From the NCBI GenBank assembly GCA_028711675.1, contig JAQTRT010000055.1:1-13268 (forward strand): a DNA stretch of 13,268 bases. The letters run 5' to 3'. The notes under the pieces are model-generated. The model did not search any database, was not told the origin of the DNA, and saw only the letters and a program-made list of their open reading frames with translations. The stretch is from a bacterium (lineage in GTDB: Bacteria > Spirochaetota > JAHITG01). Position 1 is the stretch's first letter. The number at the start of each line of letters is the position of its first letter. The position numbers and the translations under genes are program-made. This document shows positions 4,494-11,609 of this stretch, one piece after another.

Positions 4494-6674
4494 TTGGCAA
4501 TCACAAAAAGGGAATCCTTATTTGTAAATCCTAACAGTTTACAACCAAGCATGCTTTTCCGTTATGGGAGAATGATGCTTATATTATTATTTTTATTTGT
4601 ATTCTCGATCAGAATAAATGCCACAATATATTATGTTAATGATGATACTACTGGAGCTGAGGATGTATGGTGCACAGCAGTTGGTAATGATATCAATAGC
4701 GGGTTAGCAGCAAGCGCGCCCAAGCGGAATATAAATTCTATAAGAGATGCCTATGCTTTAGCAGGTGGAGATGAAGTCAGAATTGATACGGGAACTTATG
4801 GTGAATGGGTGGAATTGAATAGCGGCCATAATGATAATGGTACTGCAAATAATTATTTGGTCTTTACAGGAGCCGGGACTAATGCTCCGGGCGGCGGGGT
4901 AAAAGGAACTAAAATTGACGGAGGCGGAAGCCGTGCCTGTTGTTTTAAAATGGTTAATAAAAAATGGATTAAAATTCAAAACATGAGAATTAATGCCTCA
5001 ATAAACGGGGAAAATATCAATATTTCAAGTTGTACCAATATGATGATTACAAATTGCAAGATTTATCAGGCTTTGGACGGCAGCGGGAATGATAGTAAAG
5101 CTCTATGTATAGACAACAGTTCAATAAAAAACAAGATCATTAATAATAAAATCGGCGATAATACCGACCCAAACCAGGAATACGGGATTTGCATACAGAA
5201 CAATTCAGTCAGCAATTTTCTTTATAAAAATGACATTTATAAGAACGGTTGGTCAGGCATAATGCTGCAGCAAGGAGCGGGTTCTAATACCATTCTTTCC
5301 AATACAATCCACGATGGTTCAAGTGAAGGAATTGCCATAAGGAAAAACGGGGGAAATTCTTCCGCCTATAACAGGATCACAGGAAATAAAATTTATTTGA
5401 ATAACCGGGATGGTGTCATACTGGATGATGATTCAAACCACACATTTATTTATGGGAATATCATTTATAGAAATAATCAGGGCGGTAATACCGGCCGGGC
5501 CGGTATTAATATCAATACAGGTTCGGGTTATGCGGATATCAGAAATAATTTGATCTATAGCAACACAAAGGAAGCCAATATAAAGATCAACAGTTCCAGG
5601 AATTGTATGATCAGCAATAATGCGATTTATGCCTGTTCCGGAGTAGACGGTGAAAGAGTAGGCGTCGGCGGCTGGAATCTCACTAATTCTGCCATCATAA
5701 ACAATAAAATTTATAACAATCAGTTAAATGGAATTAAAATTACGGATTCCTCCGTCAACAATAAAATATATTATAACAGTGTCTGGAATAATGGTTATTC
5801 AGGCAGTGATGACAATCAAAGATCGGGCATTTATATCTATAATTCTGATGATAACAGAGTATTCAGGAATATTTCATATCAAAACAGAGCGGACGGGCTG
5901 CGAACACAGGACAGCAGCGATAGAATCGCAGTAATAAATAACACATTTTTTAAAAATGGCGGCAGAGGGGTTTTATTTGACGGTACTTCCACGTCCTGCA
6001 CTTTAAGAAATAATATTGCTCAAAGCAATACCGGGGAAGGATTCATGAGAGTAGTTAACGCGACTCCTCTTGTGCAATCCTATAATAATTCTTTCGGGAA
6101 TTCAGGAAATAATTTTGACTTTCAAGGTGATGCTCTTGGCACAGGAACGATAAGCCAGGATTCTTTATTTCAGTCGACAGATCCGTCAGCAACCAACTTT
6201 TTATACCTAAGCTCGGGGAGCCCCTGTGTTGACACAGGAGACCCAAATGACCCTGTGCCGGAGGATGGCGGTTTAAGAGTTGATATGGGAGCTATAGAAT
6301 ATCTTTATTCCCCTGTTTTAAATGTTACCAAGTCAGTCAGTAATATAACATTAGACGGGAGTAATGTAAGAACTATTCCCGGTTCAACTATTGAATATAA
6401 AATGCATTATACAAACTCAGGCCTTGGAGCCGGAAAAAATGTTTTTATCTATGATAAAGTAAAAAGCAGCATTGTTACATTTCAGACGTCCTGGGGAGAG
6501 CCGGGCTGGACCATGCAATGGTCGACTAATCCTGCTCCCGCCCAGTCATATGATTCAACTGATTATAAGGATACGATGCCTGCAAAAACAAATATAATGT
6601 GGGTAAGGTGGAAAAAGCCCGCTCTCTCCTATTATTCAGGAGGTAATTTTTATATAAAAGTAATTATAAAATAA
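4494..6674 (+). CDS. Secreted right-handed beta-helix repeat protein with C-terminal DUF11-like domain
   Basis: The frame is 726 residues from a TTG at 4494, which has GAGG 8 nt upstream. ATGs at 4551 and 4572 would shorten only the N terminus and still leave a signal peptide (RYGRMMLILLFLFVFSIRINA, cleavage after INA). After an opening IYYVNDDTTG and an APKRNINSIRDAYALAGGDEV segment, residues ~100-540 are Asn-rich ~22-residue coils (N-x-I-x-x-N-x-I-Y-x-N), the pattern of pectate-lyase-like parallel beta-helix proteins. GGLRVDMGAIEY (residue ~597) is the usual end motif of the choice-of-anchor Q type. Residues ~608-726 resemble DUF11 (TIPGSTIEYKMHYTNSGLGAGKNVFIYDKV). Probably an exported surface protein acting on or binding polysaccharide; no catalytic residues can be assigned. 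Confidence 0.9.
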   Translation: MAITKRESLFVNPNSLQPSMLFRYGRMMLILLFLFVFSIRINATIYYVNDDTTGAEDVWCTAVGNDINSGLAASAPKRNINSIRDAYALAGGDEVRIDTGTYGEWVELNSGHNDNGTANNYLVFTGAGTNAPGGGVKGTKIDGGGSRACCFKMVNKKWIKIQNMRINASINGENINISSCTNMMITNCKIYQALDGSGNDSKALCIDNSSIKNKIINNKIGDNTDPNQEYGICIQNNSVSNFLYKNDIYKNGWSGIMLQQGAGSNTILSNTIHDGSSEGIAIRKNGGNSSAYNRITGNKIYLNNRDGVILDDDSNHTFIYGNIIYRNNQGGNTGRAGININTGSGYADIRNNLIYSNTKEANIKINSSRNCMISNNAIYACSGVDGERVGVGGWNLTNSAIINNKIYNNQLNGIKITDSSVNNKIYYNSVWNNGYSGSDDNQRSGIYIYNSDDNRVFRNISYQNRADGLRTQDSSDRIAVINNTFFKNGGRGVLFDGTSTSCTLRNNIAQSNTGEGFMRVVNATPLVQSYNNSFGNSGNNFDFQGDALGTGTISQDSLFQSTDPSATNFLYLSSGSPCVDTGDPNDPVPEDGGLRVDMGAIEYLYSPVLNVTKSVSNITLDGSNVRTIPGSTIEYKMHYTNSGLGAGKNVFIYDKVKSSIVTFQTSWGEPGWTMQWSTNPAPAQSYDSTDYKDTMPAKTNIMWVRWKKPALSYYSGGNFYIKVIIK

Positions 6675-6739
6675 AGGATTCAAGGGCTTAAGCAATGATA
6701 TTGCCGGGCTTCACCTTCATACAGACTTCCATACCATCA

Positions 6740-6789
6740 GGAGGCAGGAGGGGGGAAAGCGGCTTAGAAAGCTCCCGAAAGGACGGACA
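6740..6789 (+). repeat. G-rich intergenic element, copy 3 (divergent)
   Basis: GGAGGCAGGAGGGGGGAAAGCGG leads through AGAAAGCTCCCGAAAGGACGGACA. It shares with copies 1 and 2 the GGAGGGGGGA run, the TCC-n-AAA spacing and the final GACGGACA, while the flanks differ. ACGGACA (6783-6789) can pair with TGTCTGT just downstream (one G:U). It lies about 175 bp before the RRM gene. Confidence 0.55.
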
Positions 6790-6825
6790 ACTGCTGTCTG
6801 TTGCGCAGATCCATTTTTATAAATT

Positions 6826-6869
6826 TTGTGGAAAAAATTTTTAATATATATATATTATAATAATTATAT
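6826..6869 (+). promoter_or_regulatory. AT-rich promoter zone of the RRM gene
   Basis: A TTGTGG (6826-6831) precedes a TATATA tract, and a perfect TATAAT lies at 6856-6861. The exact -35/-10 pairing cannot be decided because of the alternating TA run. Confidence 0.4.
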
Positions 6870-6879
6870 GGGAGAGCAA

Positions 6880-6913
6880 ATATAAGCAGAAGGGATATTT
6901 CAGATAAGAAATT
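6880..6913 (+). promoter_or_regulatory. 34-nt conserved upstream box, copy 2
   Basis: This is the same box as at 4449-4482, with two substitutions. Here it sits 52 nt before the start codon and downstream of the TA-rich promoter zone, again most likely in the mRNA leader. An AAAGGAGGAG ribosome binding site follows at 6953-6962. Confidence 0.6.
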
Positions 6914-6965
6914 TTAGTATATATAGGACTTGAATGTTCCTATTAATAAATAAAAGGAGGAGAAA

Positions 6966-7232
6966 GTGGCTAAAAAATTGTATGTAGGCGGGTTGTCATT
7001 CGACACCACTGAAAGCACCTTACGGGAAGCGTTCGCACAAGCCGGGACCATTGAATCGCTGGCTATTATCACTGATAAAGTGTCCGGCCGTTCAAAGGGT
7101 TTCGGTTTTGTGGAAATGGCATCGGATGAAGAAGCCAAGAAAGCCATTGAGTTACTCAATGGGAAAGAAATGGACGGACGGAAGCTCACTGTGAACGAAG
7201 CCCGTCCCAGGGAATCACGCCCCCCCCGGTAA
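6966..7232 (+). CDS. RRM-domain RNA-binding protein
   Basis: This 88-residue protein is a single RNA recognition motif of the bacterial glycine-rich/cold-inducible type. RNP2 is LYVGGL (residues 5-10) and RNP1 is KGFGFVEM (44-51), with the aromatic positions for stacking on RNA bases present. GTG at 6966 is the start, 3 nt after a strong AAAGGAGGAG. Bacterial RRM proteins are thought to act as RNA chaperones, often cold-induced. The C-terminal basic tail is short: the frame stops right after a run of eight C (7220-7227). One extra C would replace the end with PVKTNKKKR, and one fewer would open a 50+ residue extension, so the tail may vary. The upstream module shared with the beta-helix gene suggests common control. 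Confidence 0.95.
   Translation: MAKKLYVGGLSFDTTESTLREAFAQAGTIESLAIITDKVSGRSKGFGFVEMASDEEAKKAIELLNGKEMDGRKLTVNEARPRESRPPR
7220..7227 (+). repeat. Poly-C tract at the 3' end of the RRM gene
   Basis: Eight consecutive C lie five bases before the stop codon (7230-7232). Homopolymers of this length slip readily, and both shifted frames change the C terminus of the protein. Confidence 0.7.
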
Positions 7233-7320
7233 AAACGAACAAGAAGAAGCGCTGAGTCTTAATATTGAATGCTTGTTGACACGAGAAGATTTACCTGTCT
7301 GGAATGAAATGTATCGGTTC

Positions 7321-7456
7321 TTGACAGGCTGTTGCCTAAACCAGGGAAATACGAAAAAAGCAGGGATTCAATTCATAGAACCACTATAATTTGCCGTTTC
7401 TTAGCGGGTTTGATAAATCAAATCCTTACAAATTCATGTGGGCAACAGCCCGTTGA
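7321..7456. mobile_element. MITE-like element with inverted ends, copy A
   Basis: TTGACAGGCTGTTGCCT (7321-7337) and GGGCAACAGCCCGTTGA (7440-7456) are inverted ends sharing a perfect 10-bp core (GGCTGTTGCC/GGCAACAGCC). The 136-bp unit has no gene. Its left half resembles 3170-3239 and 10345-10400, and its right end resembles 10420-10437. It is probably a non-autonomous inverted-repeat element. Confidence 0.6.
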
Positions 7457-7518
7457 TATGTGATAAACTCTGTGAAGTTTCCTTGAATAAAAATCAGAAT
7501 CGTCTCCGCATTTGTTCC

Positions 7519-9555
7519 CTACGGCGTAAACTGGAAATCCTTTATGATAAAATCCACTGCCTGACCGTCGGAAGGGGGTGCTCCGTAGTTCCCGCCTGCC
7601 TGATACAGCCATAAATTGATACGCGTCGTTTCCTTGCAGGGGACCGGATTCCTGGAGAGAGGCGCGCCGGCCCGTCCGTTGTAGGTATAAGTGTCAATGA
7701 TATCACCGTTGGAGTATCTGCTGGTAAATTTGATATAATTCGTTCGCCATTCCATAGTATGGATGGTAGCGGTCCTGGCTGTGTTCGTGATGTCGAACCG
7801 GTAGGTGAGGGCAGGCGGCGGCTGCAGGGCATACTGCGAGTTGTCGTTGACATCCTGGTTCCACCGGCTGAATTCAAAATCAAGCTCGCTGATGTCGTTA
7901 TAATTCGTATTATCCGTACTGTCGTCATATGTGAACAAACCGAGTACGACCTTTTTATCAAGGGTGTCGACCCTGCTTCCCAGGCTGAAAGTATAGGTGC
8001 CGTATCCCAGGGAATTGGTCAAATGGACCTCCGTGCAGTACCAGTTGGCGCCGTGCTGCGCTATTTTCATGTGAAGCCAGCCGTTTCCGTCCACACGTAT
8101 GTCGTTGGTCTCAACGGACCAGTAATTGTACCCTGGCCCCGTGACCCAGGATTTCGCGTGCTTCTTATACCAGTAACGCCCTGCGAAATAAACCGGCTCG
8201 ATCCTGTCGTAGATCTTATAAGCAATGGCGTTGTCATACAGCTCCTGGGGAAAGCTGGAAAAATAAGCTGGTTCAGGGGGCGTGTAGGAATTGGGGATCA
8301 GAAATGCAGCTGTCTGGCTGCAATATTCCGCGTTGGCGTATTTTATAATTTCGCAGGAGAAGGTCCCGTCGCTATTGATGGCCGTATAAGTGCCTGTCAT
8401 GGGCCTCTGGTACCAGGCATCCACCAGGATATAAGTGGCGACCCTGTAATCAGAAAGATTAAGGCAATGGGCTTTGCCAAGCAAATATTTGTCGGATGTC
8501 TGGCCGTAAGCCGGGACATGCGTGAATTCCAGATAAGGGACAAATACAATGACAGATGTTTCACTGGATGAGCCGTTTTCTGCAACTGCTTTTGCGTAGA
8601 TAATATTAGTACCTGAATTCTGTAAGGAAACGGTATTAGACCAGACGGCAATTCCCTGTGCCGGCGAATAAGCACCATCATTGACCTTTATATATATATA
8701 TTGAACAGGAGTTCCGTCATCCCCGGGTGATGACGTTCCTTTGAGCGTCAAACTTGTTTTAGCCATGGAATTATTTGCAGGAGAGACGATGGTGATATAA
8801 GGCGGAGTATAGGTCAAATAAACCGTTATCTGCGTTTCCGAATATTTCCCGGCAGCTGAAACTGCCTTTGCGCGGATAATATTAGTACCTGAATTCGATA
8901 AGGAAACGGTATTAGACCAGACGGCAATTCCCTGTGCCGGCGAATAAGGACCATCATTGATCTTTATATATACGTATTGAACAGGGCTTCCGTCATCCCC
9001 GGGTGATGACGTTCCTTTGAGCGTCAGGTTTATTGTAGCCTGGGAATTATTTGTAGGGGAAACGATGGCGATGCGGGGCGCAGTATAGGTCACATAAACC
9101 GTTATCTGCGCTTCCGAATATTTCCCGGCAGCTGTGACAGCCCGGACGCTGACAGTATGCGTGCCTTCACCCGCAAGCTCGATCCACTGGGACCAGGACT
9201 GGATCCCCTCTGCCCTGGTATATCCGGAGGGATCAGCTTTAATATATACTCCTTCGACAGGTGCCATTGTATCTCCTTCCGCGGCACTGCCTGAGATGAG
9301 GATCTTTTTCTGAAAAGAGGAAGAACCGTTTGCGGGTGAAAGGATCGATACCATTGGCAGGGCATTCCTCCTTTTCTCCAATGCTTTTTCAACCTCTTTC
9401 TTGATACCGGCTTTTTCATAAACCTGTTTTCCTTTGGATTTCCAGAAAATATCGGCTTGCAGGGACAGGTAGGAGAAAGGCCCCGGCAGTACAAGAAGAT
9501 ATAAACTCAGGATCAGGATAATAACGAGAAATTTATTTAAATGTTTTTTAATCAT
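7519..9555 (-). CDS. Secreted multidomain protein: Ig-like repeats plus GH16-like domain
   Basis: This 678-residue protein starts with a signal peptide or anchor (NKFLVIILILSLYLLVLPGPF). Residues ~68-335 hold three Ig-like modules of ~90 residues, each opening with a (I/V)SP-x-N-x-S motif and carrying a PAQGIAVWSNTVSL-like segment; modules 2 and 3 are nearly identical in DNA. Residues ~340-445 (YRVATYILVDAWYQRP ... INSDGTFSCEI ... AAFLIPNSYTPP) match a beta-sandwich often found in front of GH16 domains. Residues ~460-678 look like a GH16/concanavalin A-like fold; SELDFEF (E557, D559, E561) matches the GH16 catalytic E-x-D-x-E. It likely binds or cleaves polysaccharide outside the cell. Second gene of an operon, 5 bp after the preceding stop; its own ribosome binding site is weak, so translation is probably coupled. 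Confidence 0.88.
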   Translation of the reverse strand: MIKKHLNKFLVIILILSLYLLVLPGPFSYLSLQADIFWKSKGKQVYEKAGIKKEVEKALEKRRNALPMVSILSPANGSSSFQKKILISGSAAEGDTMAPVEGVYIKADPSGYTRAEGIQSWSQWIELAGEGTHTVSVRAVTAAGKYSEAQITVYVTYTAPRIAIVSPTNNSQATINLTLKGTSSPGDDGSPVQYVYIKINDGPYSPAQGIAVWSNTVSLSNSGTNIIRAKAVSAAGKYSETQITVYLTYTPPYITIVSPANNSMAKTSLTLKGTSSPGDDGTPVQYIYIKVNDGAYSPAQGIAVWSNTVSLQNSGTNIIYAKAVAENGSSSETSVIVFVPYLEFTHVPAYGQTSDKYLLGKAHCLNLSDYRVATYILVDAWYQRPMTGTYTAINSDGTFSCEIIKYANAEYCSQTAAFLIPNSYTPPEPAYFSSFPQELYDNAIAYKIYDRIEPVYFAGRYWYKKHAKSWVTGPGYNYWSVETNDIRVDGNGWLHMKIAQHGANWYCTEVHLTNSLGYGTYTFSLGSRVDTLDKKVVLGLFTYDDSTDNTNYNDISELDFEFSRWNQDVNDNSQYALQPPPALTYRFDITNTARTATIHTMEWRTNYIKFTSRYSNGDIIDTYTYNGRAGAPLSRNPVPCKETTRINLWLYQAGGNYGAPPSDGQAVDFIIKDFQFTP
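8602..9026 (-). repeat. Near-identical tandem repeat inside the Ig-like region
   Basis: Bases 8602-8750 and 8878-9026 are almost the same sequence, offset by 276 bp (92 codons), including a 41-bp identical run beginning CGGTATTAGACCAG (8631 and 8907). They encode the second and third Ig-like modules. The first module is clearly more divergent, so the duplication or gene conversion is recent. Confidence 0.85.
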
Positions 9556-9560
9556 AGCTG

Positions 9561-10064
9561 TTAAAAAGAGATCGGGTACTGATATCCCGCTCCCAGGGAA
9601 AATGAGATACCGGCTCCTTCTTTGCCTATAATAACAGGCAGGCCGATCCCTGCATAAATATTTTTTATCAGGATAAGGGCTTCAGGCGAGAAGCTGAAAG
9701 CGTTCTTTTTTATATTATATTCTTTTTCTTTGGCAAAACAGATCCCTGCTTTTAACCGGAACTGAAAATACCGGTAGGGCATCGCGATCAATATAGCCGG
9801 CTCAAAAATGTGGGTGGAGGTATCATATTCTTCATCATCATAATACAGATACCCGGCGCCTGTGCCAATGAAAAACCGGCTTATTTTTATGGCTCCGTAC
9901 AGGCTTAACAGGTTACCCAGTCCGAATTCCGCCATCACGAGTATTTTATTCTGTTTTGTATTTTGAGCAGTATTGCTGTTTCCGGAAGAGGCGTTCATGG
10001 GGATGATGCTCAATGACACACAAATGATTACCCATTTTATTGTTTTTATAAATAGCCGGTTCAT
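9561..10064 (-). CDS. Exported small protein, possible outer-membrane beta-barrel
   Basis: This 167-residue protein has a signal peptide (KTIKWVIICVSLSIIPMNA, cleavage after MNA) and a Ser/Asn/Gln linker. The rest is a series of short amphipathic strands rich in aromatic and Gly residues (GLGNLLSLYGAIKISRFFIG, TGAGYLYYDDEEY, YRYFQFRLKAGICFAKE) ending in GAGYQYPISF, with a C-terminal Phe as in many outer-membrane barrels. The family is not recognised. It is the first gene of the operon with the GH16-like protein, so it may anchor, export or assist that protein. GGAGG lies 11 nt upstream of the ATG; AGGA directly before the ATG is too close to serve. A good promoter and a long palindrome lie upstream. 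Confidence 0.8.
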   Translation of the reverse strand: MNRLFIKTIKWVIICVSLSIIPMNASSGNSNTAQNTKQNKILVMAEFGLGNLLSLYGAIKISRFFIGTGAGYLYYDDEEYDTSTHIFEPAILIAMPYRYFQFRLKAGICFAKEKEYNIKKNAFSFSPEALILIKNIYAGIGLPVIIGKEGAGISFSLGAGYQYPISF

Positions 10065-10090
10065 TCCTGATAAAGCCTCCTTTAGATATT

Positions 10091-10119
10091 CATTAATTCA
10101 ATCATTGATTGAATTAATG
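10091..10119. promoter_or_regulatory. 29-bp perfect palindrome (candidate operator)
   Basis: CATTAATTCAATCA (10091-10104) and TGATTGAATTAATG (10106-10119) are exact inverted copies around one base. It lies just downstream of the -10 box of the minus-strand operon, over the expected transcription start, an ideal place for a repressor. It could also fold in the mRNA leader. No regulator gene is adjacent. Confidence 0.7.
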
Positions 10120-10121
10120 TT

Positions 10122-10150
10122 AACATAACCAATTTTATCTGAAAAGTCAA
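10122..10150 (-). promoter_or_regulatory. Promoter of the exported protein / GH16-like operon
   Basis: On the minus strand TTGACT (10145-10150) is followed by a 17-nt spacer and TATGTT (10122-10127), a near-consensus sigma-70 promoter ending about 58 nt upstream of the start codon. Confidence 0.7.
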
Positions 10151-10211
10151 ATTCTTTATTTTAAAAAGAGAAATCCGATTTATTCCCAAAAACAGAAAAA
10201 TTCTTATACTG

Positions 10212-10234
10212 TCAAGAAGGGCAGGATCATTGTA
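10212..10234. other. Isolated GC hairpin in intergenic DNA
   Basis: GGGCAGGAT and ATCCGCCC form a hairpin with one bulged A and a short loop, standing out from AT-rich flanks. There is no U-run directly after it on either strand, so I do not call it a terminator. Role unknown. Confidence 0.35.
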
Positions 10235-10344
10235 TCCGCCCTAAATCCCTTTATAAATTCTGAATATAATATACCCCGATATTTCCAGTTTGTCAATTTT
10301 TTTTTTAAAATTTAAAGCAGTTCTATACGAAAAAATATCGGTTC

Positions 10345-10437
10345 GTGACAAACTGTTCCCAAACCGGGAAAACAAGGAAAATACAAAGGTTTAATTCATC
10401 CGATACCTGTATGTCCATTTGGACAACAGCCTGTTGA
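10345..10437. mobile_element. MITE-like element with inverted ends, copy B
   Basis: GTGACAAACTGTTCCCA (10345-10361) and TGGACAACAGCCTGTTGA (10420-10437) are imperfect inverted ends, related to those at 7321 and 7440. The interior shares AAACC-GG-AAA and TTAATTCAT with copy A. At 93 bp it is shorter, with no coding content. Confidence 0.45.
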
Positions 10438-10453
10438 TACTTATCCTGATTTA

Positions 10454-10481
10454 TTGACAATTCATTATAATATTTTACATT
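10454..10481 (+). promoter_or_regulatory. Candidate promoter of the small gene at 10494
   Basis: A consensus TTGACA (10454-10459) is followed by 16 nt and TACATT (10476-10481). A TATAAT also lies inside the spacer, too close to pair with this -35. The predicted start of transcription is very near the start codon, so the leader would be very short or absent. Confidence 0.45.
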
Positions 10482-10493
10482 ATTGAAAAGCTT

Positions 10494-10793
10494 ATGGCAG
10501 ATAAAAAAATTAATTATATCTTTTACAAGGCCATTGAAAGGTTCCGGGATGACAAATACCGGATCTATGATGCTCAGGAGCCGCGGTATCAGTATGAAAA
10601 AGAGAAGAAGGTTTGGCATTCTCCCAGGGGTACGCTGCTCGAGGAGATCGCGGTGGAGACAGGCTGGTTCCGTATTTATCATTCCAAAGAAGAAAAACTG
10701 TTCTGGCTCATGGAGATCGAAGGGCCTGACCATGGCGTTCATTTCTACGGCCCGTTCCGGGACACTGAACTGCCGCCTGCCGAAGGTTCATAA
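10494..10793 (+). CDS. Hypothetical small protein, Trp/Tyr-rich
   Basis: This is a 99-residue soluble protein with no signal peptide or membrane segment. Its features are a basic N-terminal segment (KKINYIFYKAIERFRDDKYRI), KKVWHSPRGTLLEEIAVETG, WFRIYHSKEEKLFWLMEIEG and GVHFYGPFRDTEL. Alternating aromatic and charged residues suggest a small alpha/beta domain. I recognise no family. The ATG at 10494 is the only good start, with only a weak GAAAAG upstream. It stands alone on this strand between MITE-like copy B and a bidirectional terminator. Codon use looks normal for the region, and frames on the other strand here are shadows. Confidence 0.65.
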   Translation: MADKKINYIFYKAIERFRDDKYRIYDAQEPRYQYEKEKKVWHSPRGTLLEEIAVETGWFRIYHSKEEKLFWLMEIEGPDHGVHFYGPFRDTELPPAEGS

Positions 10794-10797
10794 AAAA

Positions 10798-10850
10798 GCA
10801 AAAGCATACAGGGGGAATGAAGCTATAGGAGTTTCCCTGTATGCTTTTGC
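10798..10850. terminator. Bidirectional terminator, 16-bp perfect stem
   Basis: GCAAAAGCATACAGGG (10798-10813) and CCCTGTATGCTTTTGC (10835-10850) pair perfectly, and the stem can extend further with G:U pairs. On the minus strand the stem leads into TTTTGCTTTTTT; on the plus strand TTTT follows the GC part. It sits between convergent genes ending at 10793 and 10900. Confidence 0.8.
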
Positions 10851-10899
10851 AGCGAATCAGGATCGAAACTTTATGTGAACAGGCCGGATCCTGCTTTTC

Positions 10900-11382
10900 T
10901 TATTCCTGTTTCGGCTCTTTACATTCTTCGCCGGGCTTGGGGCCGCCGGGACCGGGGCCTTTTTTCTCATTGAGCATTTCTTTCAGCTTTTTAGACTGGT
11001 CTTTGGTCAGTGTTTTCGCTTTCTCGACTTCTTTCAGGAATTTTGTGTCATACTCCTTTTTTACGGTTTCCATTTCATCCATGACTTTTTTCCCATCATC
11101 GCTTCCTCTCTCAGTGCTTTTCATCTTGTCGAAAAAGGTTTTCATCTTCTTGTTGAACTTTTCGTCATAGACCTTATTATAGATCTTTGTAAATTTTTCG
11201 GCCGTCTTTTCATCCAGTTCTAGTCTCTGGCTGAGCCCTTCAGCCATGTCGGGCCCGCCAGGTCCTTTTGTGCCTTTTTTAGCCTCCTTGGCATATAATG
11301 AGCCGATAACCATACCTGCTGCAAGTATCATTACCAGCGCGTACAGGGAAAAAGATAAAGCTTTGGATAATTTAAGCTTCAT
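10900..11382 (-). CDS. Exported Spy/CpxP-like helical protein
   Basis: This 160-residue protein has a clear signal peptide (LSFSLYALVMILAAGMVIGSLYA, cleavage near residue 31). The mature part is highly charged and helical, with two LTxxQ-like turns: LSQRLELDEKTAEKFTKIY and KTLTKDQSKKLKEML, the hallmark of periplasmic Spy/CpxP/heavy-metal-resistance proteins, which act as ATP-independent chaperones or stress sensors. Between them is a long Lys/Glu/Asp helix, probably coiled coil. GPGGP repeats flank the helical part on both sides, and the tail is GEECKEPKQE. The ATG at 11380-11382 has a strong AAAGGAGG upstream. Family assignment rests on the motif pattern and is moderately sure. Confidence 0.75.
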   Translation of the reverse strand: MKLKLSKALSFSLYALVMILAAGMVIGSLYAKEAKKGTKGPGGPDMAEGLSQRLELDEKTAEKFTKIYNKVYDEKFNKKMKTFFDKMKSTERGSDDGKKVMDEMETVKKEYDTKFLKEVEKAKTLTKDQSKKLKEMLNEKKGPGPGGPKPGEECKEPKQE

Positions 11383-11590
11383 GGTAAAACCTCCTTTTTT
11401 GAACTCATAAAGTTTGATGAAGAAACAGGAGAAAGGTTAAAAAGATTATGCGGAAAAGTATAATCAATATTTAAAAATAAAAGGAAATGTATGTATTGCT
11501 TCACGCAGTACAGTGTGTTTTCAGTTGAGATTAAAATTGATAAGTCGCGGATAAGAGCTTATCAGGAGAATGGAAACCGGGAAAATGATA

Positions 11591-11606
11591 AAGGGACACA
11601 GCCCTT
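11591..11606 (-). terminator. Short hairpin after the flavodoxin gene
   Basis: AAGGG and CCCTT pair around a 6-nt loop, 4 nt after the stop codon. Only a broken U-stretch follows on the minus strand, so termination is plausible but weak. Confidence 0.35.
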
Positions 11607-11609
11607 CCC

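Noticed and set aside
7759..8571. Plus-strand 270-codon open frame
   Set aside because: It lies entirely antisense to the GH16-like coding sequence, whose domains, repeats and motifs are clear; it is a shadow of high-GC codon use.
10323..10742. Minus-strand 139-codon open frame
   Set aside because: It is antisense to the small gene at 10494 and runs across MITE-like copy B; no start signal.
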